33,685 bases of DNA from SZUA-254 sp964596065 (lineage in GTDB: Bacteria; Bacteroidota; Ignavibacteria; UBA10030; SZUA-254). The position numbers were made by a program, and so were the translations under genes. Positions within the stretch are counted from its first letter, which is position 1. Each line of letters starts with the position of its first letter. The DNA lies in NCBI GenBank assembly GCA_964596065.1, contig CAZQSM010000019.1, positions 1-33,685 of the forward strand. The letters are read 5' to 3'. Below the pieces are notes generated by a model. That model searched no databases. It was not told where the DNA came from and saw only the letters and a list, made by a program, of their open reading frames with translations. Positions 1-7,656 of this stretch are shown here, piece after piece.

Positions 1-2161
1 TCGCGCGGAGCTTCTGCCAGAGCTCCTCCGTGAGGAAGGGCATGAACGGGTGGAGCAGTTTCATCGTCTCCTCATAGATCATGATCGCCCGGCCGAGGAC
101 CGTCGACCGCACCCCGGCGGGTTCGTCGCCGTAGAGGCGGCCCTTCATCATCTCGAGGTACCAGTCGCAGAAATCGTGCCAGATGAAATCGTAGAGGATC
201 CTGGACGCGTGGTTGATTTCATACTTTCCGAGCGCTTCGTTGAGCGCGACCGCGGTCGAATGATAACGCGACAGGATCCAGCGGTCGGCGAGGTCCGCGT
301 GGGCGTCGGAGAGTCCCGGGGTGACCTCCGCGACCCCCAGCTCCGCGCTGTTCATCTGGAGGAAGCGTCCGGCGTTCCAGATCTTGTTGGCGAAGTTGCG
401 GCCCATCTCGCATTTCTCGTTCGAGTACATCACGTCCTGCCCGAGGGGTGCCAGGTAGACGATGGTGAACCGGAGCGCGTCGGCCCCGTACTCGCCGATG
501 ACTTCCAGGGGATCGGGGGAGTTCCCCAGCGATTTGCTCATCTTCCTCCCCTGGGAATCGCGGATGATGCTCGTGAAATAGACGTGGCGGAACGGGACCT
601 TCCCGGTGACTTCGAGCCCCGCCATGATCATCCTCGCGACCCAGAAAAAGATGATGTCAGGGCCGGTGACGAGGGTGTCGGTGGGGTAGAAATAGCGGAG
701 CTCCTTCGTGTCGTCGGGCCAGCCGAGCGTCGAGAAAGGCCAGAGCCAGGAGGAAAACCATGTGTCGAGCACGTCCTCGTCCTGCCGGAGGTTCGCGGAT
801 CCGCAATGGGGGCAGGCGGCGGGCCGGGTCCGGGCCACGATCGGCTCGCGGCACTCGAGCCTGCATGCGTCGTCGCCGACGCAGTACCAGACCGGCACGC
901 GGTGGCCCCACCAGAGCTGTCGCGAGATGCACCAGTCCCTGATGTTCGTCATCCAGTGTTCATAGGTCTTGACCCACCGCTCGGGGTAGAACCGCACGGT
1001 CCCGTCCTGGACGACGGAGAGGGCCTTTTCCGCGAGGGGTTTCATCCGGACGAACCACTGGTCGGAAAGGTACGGTTCGATGACGCTGTCGCAGCGGTAA
1101 CAGCGCCCGACGTTGTTGGTGTAGGGCTCGGTCTTCACGAGGAACCCGCCCGCCTCGAGGTCGGCCAGGACCGCCTTGCGTGCCTCGAAGCGATCGAGGG
1201 AGCGGTAGGGTCCCGGGACGGCGTCGTTGGTGCGCGCGGAGGTGTCGAAGATCGCGATCGGGGCCATCGGGCCCGACGCGCCGGCGTGCTCGTTGAACCG
1301 CTGGCAGATCAGGAAGTCGTTCGCGTCGTGCGCCGGCGTGACCTTGACCATCCCGGTGCCGAACGACGCCTCGATTGACTCGTCGGCGATGACGGGGATC
1401 TCCCTCCCGGTGAGGGGAAGGCGGAGCCGGCGCCCGATCAGGTGATGGTAGCGCTCGTCGGACGGGTGGACGGCCACCGCCGTGTCGCCGAGCATCGTCT
1501 CCGGCCGTGTGGTCGCCACGACCGCCCATTCGCCGGAGTCGACGAAGGGGTAGCGGATGTGCCAGAGGGAGCCCTGCTGTTCGGTATAGTTGACCTCGTC
1601 GTCGCTGATGGCCGTGTGGTCCTTCGGACACCAGTTGACGATGTATTTCCCCCGGTAGATCAGCTTTTTCTCGTGGAGGCGGACGAACATTTCCTGGACG
1701 GCGCGCGAGAGGCCCTCGTCCATCGTGAACCGTTCGCGCTCCCAGTCGCACGAGGAGCCGAGCTTCCGGAGCTGGCGGATGATCGTCCCGCCGTACTCCT
1801 GTTTCCACTCCCAGACCTTTTCGACGAATTTCTCACGCCCCAGCTTGTGGCGGTTGGACCCCTCCTTCACCAGCGATTTCTCGACGACGTTTTGCGTGGC
1901 GATGCCCGCGTGGTCGGTCCCCGGCATCCAGAGCGTTTCGAACCCCCGCATCCTCCTCCACCGGATGAAGACGTCCTGGATGGTATTGTTCAGGACGTGC
2001 CCCATCGTCAGGATGCCGGTGATGTTCGGAGGAGGGATGACGATCGTGTACGGCTCCTTCGCCGGGTCGACCTCCGCGTGGAACAGGCCGCGGCCCTCCC
2101 AGAGGGAGTACCAGCGGGATTCGATCTCTGCGGGGTTGTACGCTTTTGGAATTTCGCTCAT
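1..2161 (-). CDS. valS: Valyl-tRNA synthetase, partial (3' end beyond window)
   Basis: Class I aminoacyl-tRNA synthetase that charges tRNA-Val in the cytoplasm. Read on the minus strand from ATG at 2161 (MSEIPKAYNPAEIE), it is open to the window edge, giving 720 codons; the anticodon-binding end has begun but the C-terminal coiled coil is missing. Visible signatures are PPPNITG (residues 43-49), the HIGH-equivalent T52-M-G-H55, the editing-domain motif TTRPETMLGD, a zinc-knuckle-like CRLEC...CPHCG insertion, and KMSKSLGNSPDP. The first His of HIGH is replaced by Thr, confirmed on the DNA (ACG at 2008-2006). The Pro-Pro-Pro at 43-45 is the conserved ValRS polyproline known to need EF-P. The gene follows the M23 peptidase gene by 73 nt, where a separate promoter can be proposed. 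Identity is certain. Confidence 0.97.
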   Translation of the reverse strand, partial: MSEIPKAYNPAEIESRWYSLWEGRGLFHAEVDPAKEPYTIVIPPPNITGILTMGHVLNNTIQDVFIRWRRMRGFETLWMPGTDHAGIATQNVVEKSLVKEGSNRHKLGREKFVEKVWEWKQEYGGTIIRQLRKLGSSCDWERERFTMDEGLSRAVQEMFVRLHEKKLIYRGKYIVNWCPKDHTAISDDEVNYTEQQGSLWHIRYPFVDSGEWAVVATTRPETMLGDTAVAVHPSDERYHHLIGRRLRLPLTGREIPVIADESIEASFGTGMVKVTPAHDANDFLICQRFNEHAGASGPMAPIAIFDTSARTNDAVPGPYRSLDRFEARKAVLADLEAGGFLVKTEPYTNNVGRCYRCDSVIEPYLSDQWFVRMKPLAEKALSVVQDGTVRFYPERWVKTYEHWMTNIRDWCISRQLWWGHRVPVWYCVGDDACRLECREPIVARTRPAACPHCGSANLRQDEDVLDTWFSSWLWPFSTLGWPDDTKELRYFYPTDTLVTGPDIIFFWVARMIMAGLEVTGKVPFRHVYFTSIIRDSQGRKMSKSLGNSPDPLEVIGEYGADALRFTIVYLAPLGQDVMYSNEKCEMGRNFANKIWNAGRFLQMNSAELGVAEVTPGLSDAHADLADRWILSRYHSTAVALNEALGKYEINHASRILYDFIWHDFCDWYLEMMKGRLYGDEPAGVRSTVLGRAIMIYEETMKLLHPFMPFLTEELWQKLRA

Positions 2162-2180
2162 TGGGGTGGCCGTAGGGGGA

Positions 2181-2209
2181 AAGATACGTGTTTTTGGAGT
2201 CCGCGCAAA
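2181..2209 (-). promoter_or_regulatory. Candidate valS promoter
   Basis: On the minus strand TTTG (2209-2206) is followed after 19 nt by TATCTTTC (-10 core TATCTT at 2186-2181). This fits the Bacteroidota-type TTTG / TAnnTTTG pattern and the same grammar as other candidate promoters here. The predicted start is about 15 nt upstream of the valS ATG. The -35 region is weak by the sigma-70 consensus. Confidence 0.4.
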
Positions 2210-2234
2210 ATCGCGGCGCGGAGGCGCCGGGGGA

Positions 2235-4532
2235 TCAGCGGACGGTGAACCACCGCTCCGCGGTGGATGCGTTGCCCACGCGGTCCCGGAGGACGATCTT
2301 CAGCAGGTGTTTCCCCTTTTTCAGGCGTTCCCGTCCGGAGTATTTCACCCTGCGGTGTTCGCCGTCGATCTCGGGGACGATGACCGCGCCGTCGATCGTC
2401 ACGACGCACCGCTCGAAGTCGACCCCGGAGAGATTGTCGTGGTAGCGGTAACTGAACGTCGGGATCCCGCCCGGGGCGCGGACCCTCAGGAGCCCGATCG
2501 TCGGCGGCGCGGCGTCGGAAAGGACGGCGACATCGCCGAGTGTCATCGAGAGGGTGCCGGAGATCGTGCCGGGGATCGCACCCGGGGAGGCGTTGAGGAG
2601 GACCCAGCCCTGGGTCCCCCTGTAGTAGATTCCCGGTTTTCCGCGGTCGGATGCGTCCAGCGGCAGGGAGACCCGGATGCCCCGGTTCAGCAGCACGTCG
2701 CGCGGTTCGAACGAGTAGACCGTCGCGCCGTCGTCGGTTTCCTTCGTCACGCTGAAGTGGAGGGGGCGGAAGACGGCGCCGGAATCGTACGACACCGAGA
2801 ACGCGTCGCGGGCGGAGGTGAATTCCCCGGCCCGGTCGTGCGGTATCGAATAGAAATCGAGTTTCTCCTCGGCCGACAGCGTGTGACCGTTGACTTCCGC
2901 TTCCGCCCGGATCGTCCTCGGCTCGGCGTTGCGCGCGGGGAGCGGGTAGTATCCGACGAAGCTCGAGACGTCGCGTGCCTTCATCCCGACGGAGGCGGTT
3001 CGGAGCCCCTCCGAGACGATCACGGTCGGACGGTCGGTGAAGATGCCCGCCGAGGTGAGCGTAATTTTCAGCTCGTCGCCGACCACCTGGTGGTCGACCC
3101 GCAGCCGGTGCGCCGGGCCGTTCTCCTTCCTCCGGTTGACGAAGAGCGGATCGGACCAGGACCCCTTCTCCGTGCGGGCGGTGATCTTCAGGACGTCGTA
3201 GGCGCCGGTATTCACCGGGACGACGAGGGTGTCCCCGGCCCGGGCAAGCCGGTTTCCCGGGAGGGTGTGATCGGACCACGCGGGAGCGGACTGCCGGCGT
3301 CCGCCGACCGTGACGGCCGCGATCGGCGTCCGGGACCTGTTGATGAGCGTGACCGACCGGTCTGTGACCGCGCCGAGCGCGACGTCCGGGGGATGCGACA
3401 CAACGATCGTCCCGGTGAGGGTGGAGGTGTTGCCGTGGATGTCCGTGCAGCGGACGGTGAACTGGTGGTCCCCCTCGGTGAGCCGGTCGGTGTTGATGAC
3501 GCCCCCGCCGGGAGGGGTCCGATCGTAGAACGGAAGTTCGTTCCCCCGCTCGATGTAGAGCTTCTGGAAGCGCCCCTTCCCCCCGAGGATCATCGGGAGG
3601 TCGTAGTGGATGTAGATCTGCTTGGTCTTGAGGATCGGGACAGCGTTCATCGATGAGACGAACGCCGGCTCTCCGTCGATGAGCAGCTCCAGCTGGTGCA
3701 CGCCGGTCCTCCCGCCGACGCCGTCGGAACGGTCGCGGGTTTCCACGCCGAAGCCGATCTCACCGCGGACCCTGATCTTCTCACCGAGGCGGTAGGTCCC
3801 GTCGCGGCGTTCGAGCCGCGAATAAATTTTCGGATCGTCCAGGTCGTTCACCGTCGAACCGGCGGCGAGCGGCCTGACCAGGAACCGGTAGAGGGTGGGC
3901 GGAATGTTGTCGATCATCCGGTATGGCTGACCAAGGAGAGGATTGACCGGGTTGAGGTTGCCGTCGCGTATCTCAAAATGGAGGTGCGGGGGTCCGAAGC
4001 CGGTGTCGCCTGAATAGGCGATCAGTTCCCCCCGTTTCAGCCGCAGGACCGGCGTCTCGTAGATGAGGTCGATCTCATAACTGCCGGTGCGCTCCTGTTC
4101 GGCGCGGGCCAGCTCCTCGATGGCCGGATTGAACGATTTCAGGTGTGCGTACGTGCTGATGTACCCGTCGGGATGCTTCACGTAGAGCATCTTGCCGTAC
4201 CCGCTGGGGGTGATCCTCACCCGGAACAGGTACCCGTCCTGGACCGAAAAAATCCGGTGCCCCACCGTGCCGTTGGTGCTGATGTCGATGCCGCCGTGGA
4301 AGTGGGCCGACCGGTATTCGGCGAACGACGACGTGATTTTCCTGCTCGCGTCGGTCGGCCAGATATAGCCGCTGAAATTCCTGCCGACCGAATCGGGGTT
4401 GGGGTGGACGATCCGGTTCGGGCCGCTCCCGCGCGGAGGATCCCCCGCGAGGGAGGGCCGGTCCGCGGCGGGGCTGATAAAGATCGCGAGCGCCGCCGCG
4501 AGGCCGGCGATGAGGGCGAGGGGGCTTTTCAT
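2235..4532 (-). CDS. Secreted M23 family metallopeptidase with long beta-rich C-terminal region
   Basis: A probable cell-envelope peptidoglycan endopeptidase (LytM/lysostaphin type). It has an N-terminal signal sequence (residues 1-30, KSPLALIAGLAAALAIFIS). The M23 domain spans about 60-195: HFHGGID supplies zinc ligands H79 and D83, YAH gives H130, and HLHFEIR gives H183 and H185, so the full catalytic set is present. The remaining ~570 residues carry no recognised motif but look like repeated beta-sandwich segments, ending in an Ig-like stretch (DGEHRRVKYSGRERLKKGKH...RDRVGNAST). The length of 765 aa is much larger than a minimal M23 enzyme. The gene starts 15 nt downstream of the FAA-hydrolase stop and is probably co-transcribed with it. 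It could act in cell separation or envelope remodelling. Substrate is inferred from the family only. Confidence 0.9.
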   Translation of the reverse strand: MKSPLALIAGLAAALAIFISPAADRPSLAGDPPRGSGPNRIVHPNPDSVGRNFSGYIWPTDASRKITSSFAEYRSAHFHGGIDISTNGTVGHRIFSVQDGYLFRVRITPSGYGKMLYVKHPDGYISTYAHLKSFNPAIEELARAEQERTGSYEIDLIYETPVLRLKRGELIAYSGDTGFGPPHLHFEIRDGNLNPVNPLLGQPYRMIDNIPPTLYRFLVRPLAAGSTVNDLDDPKIYSRLERRDGTYRLGEKIRVRGEIGFGVETRDRSDGVGGRTGVHQLELLIDGEPAFVSSMNAVPILKTKQIYIHYDLPMILGGKGRFQKLYIERGNELPFYDRTPPGGGVINTDRLTEGDHQFTVRCTDIHGNTSTLTGTIVVSHPPDVALGAVTDRSVTLINRSRTPIAAVTVGGRRQSAPAWSDHTLPGNRLARAGDTLVVPVNTGAYDVLKITARTEKGSWSDPLFVNRRKENGPAHRLRVDHQVVGDELKITLTSAGIFTDRPTVIVSEGLRTASVGMKARDVSSFVGYYPLPARNAEPRTIRAEAEVNGHTLSAEEKLDFYSIPHDRAGEFTSARDAFSVSYDSGAVFRPLHFSVTKETDDGATVYSFEPRDVLLNRGIRVSLPLDASDRGKPGIYYRGTQGWVLLNASPGAIPGTISGTLSMTLGDVAVLSDAAPPTIGLLRVRAPGGIPTFSYRYHDNLSGVDFERCVVTIDGAVIVPEIDGEHRRVKYSGRERLKKGKHLLKIVLRDRVGNASTAERWFTVR

Positions 4533-4547
4533 CCGGTCCGCAGGGGC

Positions 4548-5210
4548 TCAGGCCGCGACGACGGTGTGGCGTATGGCGGCGTAGCCGGAGAGTTGCGCTT
4601 CGATCTGGTCGCCTGGCCTGACCGCGGCGACGCCCTCGGGCGTCCCGGTGAATATGAGATCGCCCGCCTCGAGCGTGAAGATGGAGGAAATGTGGCTGAT
4701 GAGCGTGGCCACGTCGAAGATCATCGCGGCGGTCGAGCCCCGCTGGCGGACGACGCCGTTGACCCGGCACTCGATGTCGAAGGTCGGCCGCGGCCCCAGC
4801 TTCGAGACCGGCACAAAATCGGAAACCGGCGCCGACGTGTCGAAACCCTTCGCCACGCTCCAGGGGAGTCCTTTTTTCTTCGCCAGGCTCTGCACGTCCC
4901 GGAGGGTCATGTCGAGCCCGACCCCGTATCCGGCCACCGCGTCAAGGGCTCCGGACACCGGGACGTTCTTCACCCTGCGGCCGATCGCGACCACCATCTC
5001 GACTTCATGGTGCATCTCCTTGGAGAACGCCGGATGGACGATGTTTTCTCCCGACCTGATGATCGAGCTGGGAGGTTTTAAAAACAGCACCGGTTCGGTC
5101 GGGACTTCGGCCTTCATCTCGGATGCGTGTTCAGCGTAATTCCGTCCGACACAGACGATCTTCGAAACCGTGAGGGAGGAATCAGAACCTGAAATATAAA
5201 TAGTTCCCAT
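4548..5210 (-). CDS. Fumarylacetoacetate hydrolase family protein
   Basis: A 220-residue member of the FAH superfamily, whose small members act as acylpyruvases, oxaloacetate decarboxylases or 2-hydroxyhepta-2,4-diene-1,7-dioate isomerases. Motifs are VCVGRNYAEHASEM, LFLKPPSSI, HHEVEMVVAIGR (metal-binding acidic residues), GYGVGLDMTLRD and GDLIFTGTPEGVA. The chosen ATG at 5210 adds about 15 residues before the usual KIVCVGRNY start. It sits about 17 nt downstream of the predicted transcription start, with AAGAGAAA just upstream. It is first in an apparent operon with the M23 peptidase, which gives no hint about substrate. The exact reaction cannot be read from the sequence. Confidence 0.93.
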   Translation of the reverse strand: MGTIYISGSDSSLTVSKIVCVGRNYAEHASEMKAEVPTEPVLFLKPPSSIIRSGENIVHPAFSKEMHHEVEMVVAIGRRVKNVPVSGALDAVAGYGVGLDMTLRDVQSLAKKKGLPWSVAKGFDTSAPVSDFVPVSKLGPRPTFDIECRVNGVVRQRGSTAAMIFDVATLISHISSIFTLEAGDLIFTGTPEGVAAVRPGDQIEAQLSGYAAIRHTVVAA

Positions 5211-5227
5211 TTTCTCTTAAAGTAAAG

Positions 5228-5256
5228 CTTTCAAATATAGTCATGGTCAGTATAAT
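5228..5256 (+). promoter_or_regulatory. Candidate purM promoter
   Basis: On the plus strand CTTTCA (5228-5233), a 17 nt spacer and a perfect TATAAT (5251-5256). The leader would be about 80 nt. An alternative -10 (TATATT, 5312-5317) lies closer to the gene but has no recognisable -35. The elements interleave with those of the divergent FAA-hydrolase promoter. Confidence 0.4.
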
Positions 5257-5262
5257 TTGCAA
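5234..5262 (-). promoter_or_regulatory. Promoter of the FAA-hydrolase / M23 operon
   Basis: On the minus strand -35 TTGCAA (5262-5257), a 17 nt spacer and -10 TATATT (5239-5234), extended as TATATTTG, which matches the Bacteroidota TAnnTTTG element exactly. The predicted start near 5227 leaves a 17 nt leader before the ATG at 5210. It overlaps the candidate purM promoter on the other strand. Confidence 0.6.
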
Positions 5263-5345
5263 CAGTCGGGCATCTGCCGATGTCGGAATTTCATTTCTGA
5301 AAAACAATAATTATATTAGACATTTCAGACCGAATAGAGAGAAAA

Positions 5346-6359
5346 ATGGGTAAAACCATACAAACATACGAACGGGCGGGGGTGAGCATCGAACGGGGTG
5401 ATGACCTCATCCGGAGGATCAAGGGGAAGGTCCGGGAGACCTTCTCATCCTCAGTTCTCGCCGATATCGGGTCGTTCGGCGGTTTTTATGACGCCCGGTT
5501 CAAGGGCCTCACGAGCCCGGTCCTGGTGTCGAGTGTGGACGGGGTGGGGACGAAGCTGAAGGTGGCGTTTTTAATGGACAGGCACGATACTGTCGGCGAG
5601 GACCTGGTCAATCATTGCGTCAACGACATCGCGGTCTGCGGCGCGAAGCCCCTCTTTTTCATGGATTATTTCGCCACGGGGAAATTGAAGACCCACGTTG
5701 CCGAGCAGGTGATCGACGGGATGATCCGCGCCTGCCGCGCCAACGGGTGCTCGCTGATCGGCGGCGAAACCGCCGAGATGCCGGGATTCTACCGGGACAA
5801 CGAGTATGACCTCGCCGGGTCGATTGTCGGGGTGGTCGACCGGAAGCGCATCTACAACGGGAGCCGCGTGCGACGGGGGGACCTGCTGGTGGGACTGCCG
5901 TCCACCGGCCTCCATACCAACGGGTACTCGCTCGCCAGGAGCGTCCTCTTCGAAAAATTTGAATCCGACGACTTCGTCGATGAGCTGGGAACGCGGATGG
6001 GAGACGCGCTCCTGGCCGTGCACCGGTCGTATCTCCCGGCGATCGCGCTCGCGTCGAAGAACACCGGTGTCCACGCCTTCGCCCACATCACGGGGGGCGG
6101 CATCGCGGGGAACACCGGCAGGGTCGTGCCGCCGCCGCTCGCGCCGCGCATCGACTGGTCGGCCTGGAAAACACCCGCGATCTTCGCCCTGATCAGGAAA
6201 CACGGACCCGTGCCCGACCCGGAGATGCGAAAGACGTTCAACCTCGGCATCGGGCTCGTGATCGTGGTGGCGCCGACCGCCGCCGACAGGCTCCTGCGGA
6301 GCCTCAGGGCGGCGGGCGAGCACCCGGTGGTCGTGGGGGAGGTGGTGTCGAAGGGATGA
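5346..6359 (+). CDS. purM: Phosphoribosylformylglycinamidine cyclo-ligase (AIR synthetase)
   Basis: Catalyses ATP-dependent closure of the imidazole ring (FGAM to AIR) in purine biosynthesis. At 337 aa it has the usual family length. Characteristic segments are SVDGVGTKLKVAF, the NHCVNDIAVCGAKPLFFMDYFATG region (ATP and substrate loops), GGETAEMPGFY, GLPSTGLHTNGYSLAR and HITGGGIAGNTGRVVPP. The start ATG is preceded by a purine-rich AGAGAGAAAA. No other pur genes adjoin it; guaA lies about 9.5 kb downstream in the same window. The stop overlaps the start of the histidine kinase gene by four bases (ATGA), implying translational coupling. Confidence 0.97.
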   Translation: MGKTIQTYERAGVSIERGDDLIRRIKGKVRETFSSSVLADIGSFGGFYDARFKGLTSPVLVSSVDGVGTKLKVAFLMDRHDTVGEDLVNHCVNDIAVCGAKPLFFMDYFATGKLKTHVAEQVIDGMIRACRANGCSLIGGETAEMPGFYRDNEYDLAGSIVGVVDRKRIYNGSRVRRGDLLVGLPSTGLHTNGYSLARSVLFEKFESDDFVDELGTRMGDALLAVHRSYLPAIALASKNTGVHAFAHITGGGIAGNTGRVVPPPLAPRIDWSAWKTPAIFALIRKHGPVPDPEMRKTFNLGIGLVIVVAPTAADRLLRSLRAAGEHPVVVGEVVSKG

Positions 6360-7651
6360 CGAAGCCCCCGCCAACTCCCGCGCGGGTGCCGCCCGCCGGA
6401 AGCGATGCGTCCGGCCTGAAGACGGGACTGGAAAAACGCCTCGCGCAGATCAGGCTCATCAGCGAGGTCACCCGCCACATGACGGCCGATATGGAGCTGC
6501 AGGAGCTCCTCGACACCGCCGCCTCCTTCATCCAGAAGACGTTCAATTATTTCGACGTCACGGTCTTTCTCCTCTCTGCGGACGGATCGCTGCTCGAACT
6601 CTCCGCGCACGCGGGCAATTTCACCGATTTTCTCCCCCACGGCTACCGGCAGCGTGTGGACAAGGGGATCATCGGCCGCGTAGCGACGGGGGGCAGGGTG
6701 ATCATGGCGAACGACGTCAACCTCGAGCCTACGTATCTCGCGCACGAGTACCACGACACGAAATCGGAGATCGCGATCCCGATCAAAATCGACGACAGGG
6801 TAATCGGCGTCCTGAACGTTGAGGATACCGAACTCAATGCCTTCGACGAGACCGACTCCCTGGTGCTCTCCACCCTCTCAGACCAGCTCGGCATCGCCAT
6901 CAAGAACGCCCGGCTCTACGAGGAGCTGCGGCAGGCGAACATGAAGCTGATCGAACTCGACAGCGTCAAGTCGGACTTCCTCGGCATCGTGTCGCACGAT
7001 TTCCGCTCCCCGCTGTCGAGCATCATGCTGGCGGCGCGGTCGCTCCTGAAGAACGAGGCGATCCAGAGCATCCCGAGGGCGAAGGAATACATGCAGCTCA
7101 TCGTGGACCAGGCCGTCCGGCTCAACCAGCTCGCCGAGGACACACTCTCGATCACCAAGCTGGAGTCGGGCCAGCTCACCTATTATTTCAAGATCGTCAA
7201 TATCGAGCGGCTCATCCAGGACGCGGTGTCGATGGTGAAATTCTCCCGCCGGCACGAATTCGAATACTCCGTGGATCCCGACGCCCTGTTCATCAAAGGC
7301 GACCAGTCGAAGCTCCGGCAGGTGCTGCAGAACCTCGTCAGCAACGCCGTGAAATATTCGCCCGCCGGCGGGAAGATCACCGTCCGCGTCGAAAACCGCT
7401 CATCAGAGGAAATACTGGTCTCGGTCTCGGACCAGGGGATGGGCATCCCGAAGGAAAAACTGGGAAGGCTGTTTCAAAAATTCTCGCGCATCGATTCGAA
7501 GGAATCGAAGGAGATCAAGGGAGCGGGGCTGGGTCTCTGGATCTGCCGCGAAGTGGTCCTCGGACACGGGGGTTCGATCTGGATGGAGAGTGAACCGGGC
7601 AAGGGGTCGACCGCGAAGTTCATCGTCCTCCGGTCCCCGGACGGGGCCTGA
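6356..7651 (+). CDS. Soluble GAF-domain sensor histidine kinase
   Basis: A 431-residue two-component sensor kinase with no transmembrane segment, so probably cytosolic. Order of parts: a Pro-rich N-terminus (TKPPPTPARVPP, containing a Pro-Pro-Pro that EF-P would assist), a GAF domain about 25-190, a short coiled linker (RLYEELRQANMKLIELDSVK), a HisKA domain with phospho-acceptor H214 in SHDFRSPL, and a HATPase_c domain with N box NLVSNAVKYSP, G1 DQGMGIP and G2 GAGLGLWIC. All catalytic boxes are intact. No response regulator gene is adjacent, so it is an orphan kinase here. It overlaps purM by 4 nt and ends 5 nt before the convergent ppx stop. The GAF ligand is unknown. Confidence 0.93.
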   Translation: MTKPPPTPARVPPAGSDASGLKTGLEKRLAQIRLISEVTRHMTADMELQELLDTAASFIQKTFNYFDVTVFLLSADGSLLELSAHAGNFTDFLPHGYRQRVDKGIIGRVATGGRVIMANDVNLEPTYLAHEYHDTKSEIAIPIKIDDRVIGVLNVEDTELNAFDETDSLVLSTLSDQLGIAIKNARLYEELRQANMKLIELDSVKSDFLGIVSHDFRSPLSSIMLAARSLLKNEAIQSIPRAKEYMQLIVDQAVRLNQLAEDTLSITKLESGQLTYYFKIVNIERLIQDAVSMVKFSRRHEFEYSVDPDALFIKGDQSKLRQVLQNLVSNAVKYSPAGGKITVRVENRSSEEILVSVSDQGMGIPKEKLGRLFQKFSRIDSKESKEIKGAGLGLWICREVVLGHGGSIWMESEPGKGSTAKFIVLRSPDGA

Positions 7652-7656
7652 GGGCC

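Noticed and set aside
50..5081. Long plus-strand open frames (50-1378, 1442-2248, 1725-3656, 4143-5081)
   Set aside because: They are antisense to valS, the M23 gene and the FAA-hydrolase gene, with Arg/Pro/Asp/Val-rich composition typical of high-GC shadow frames and no recognisable domain.
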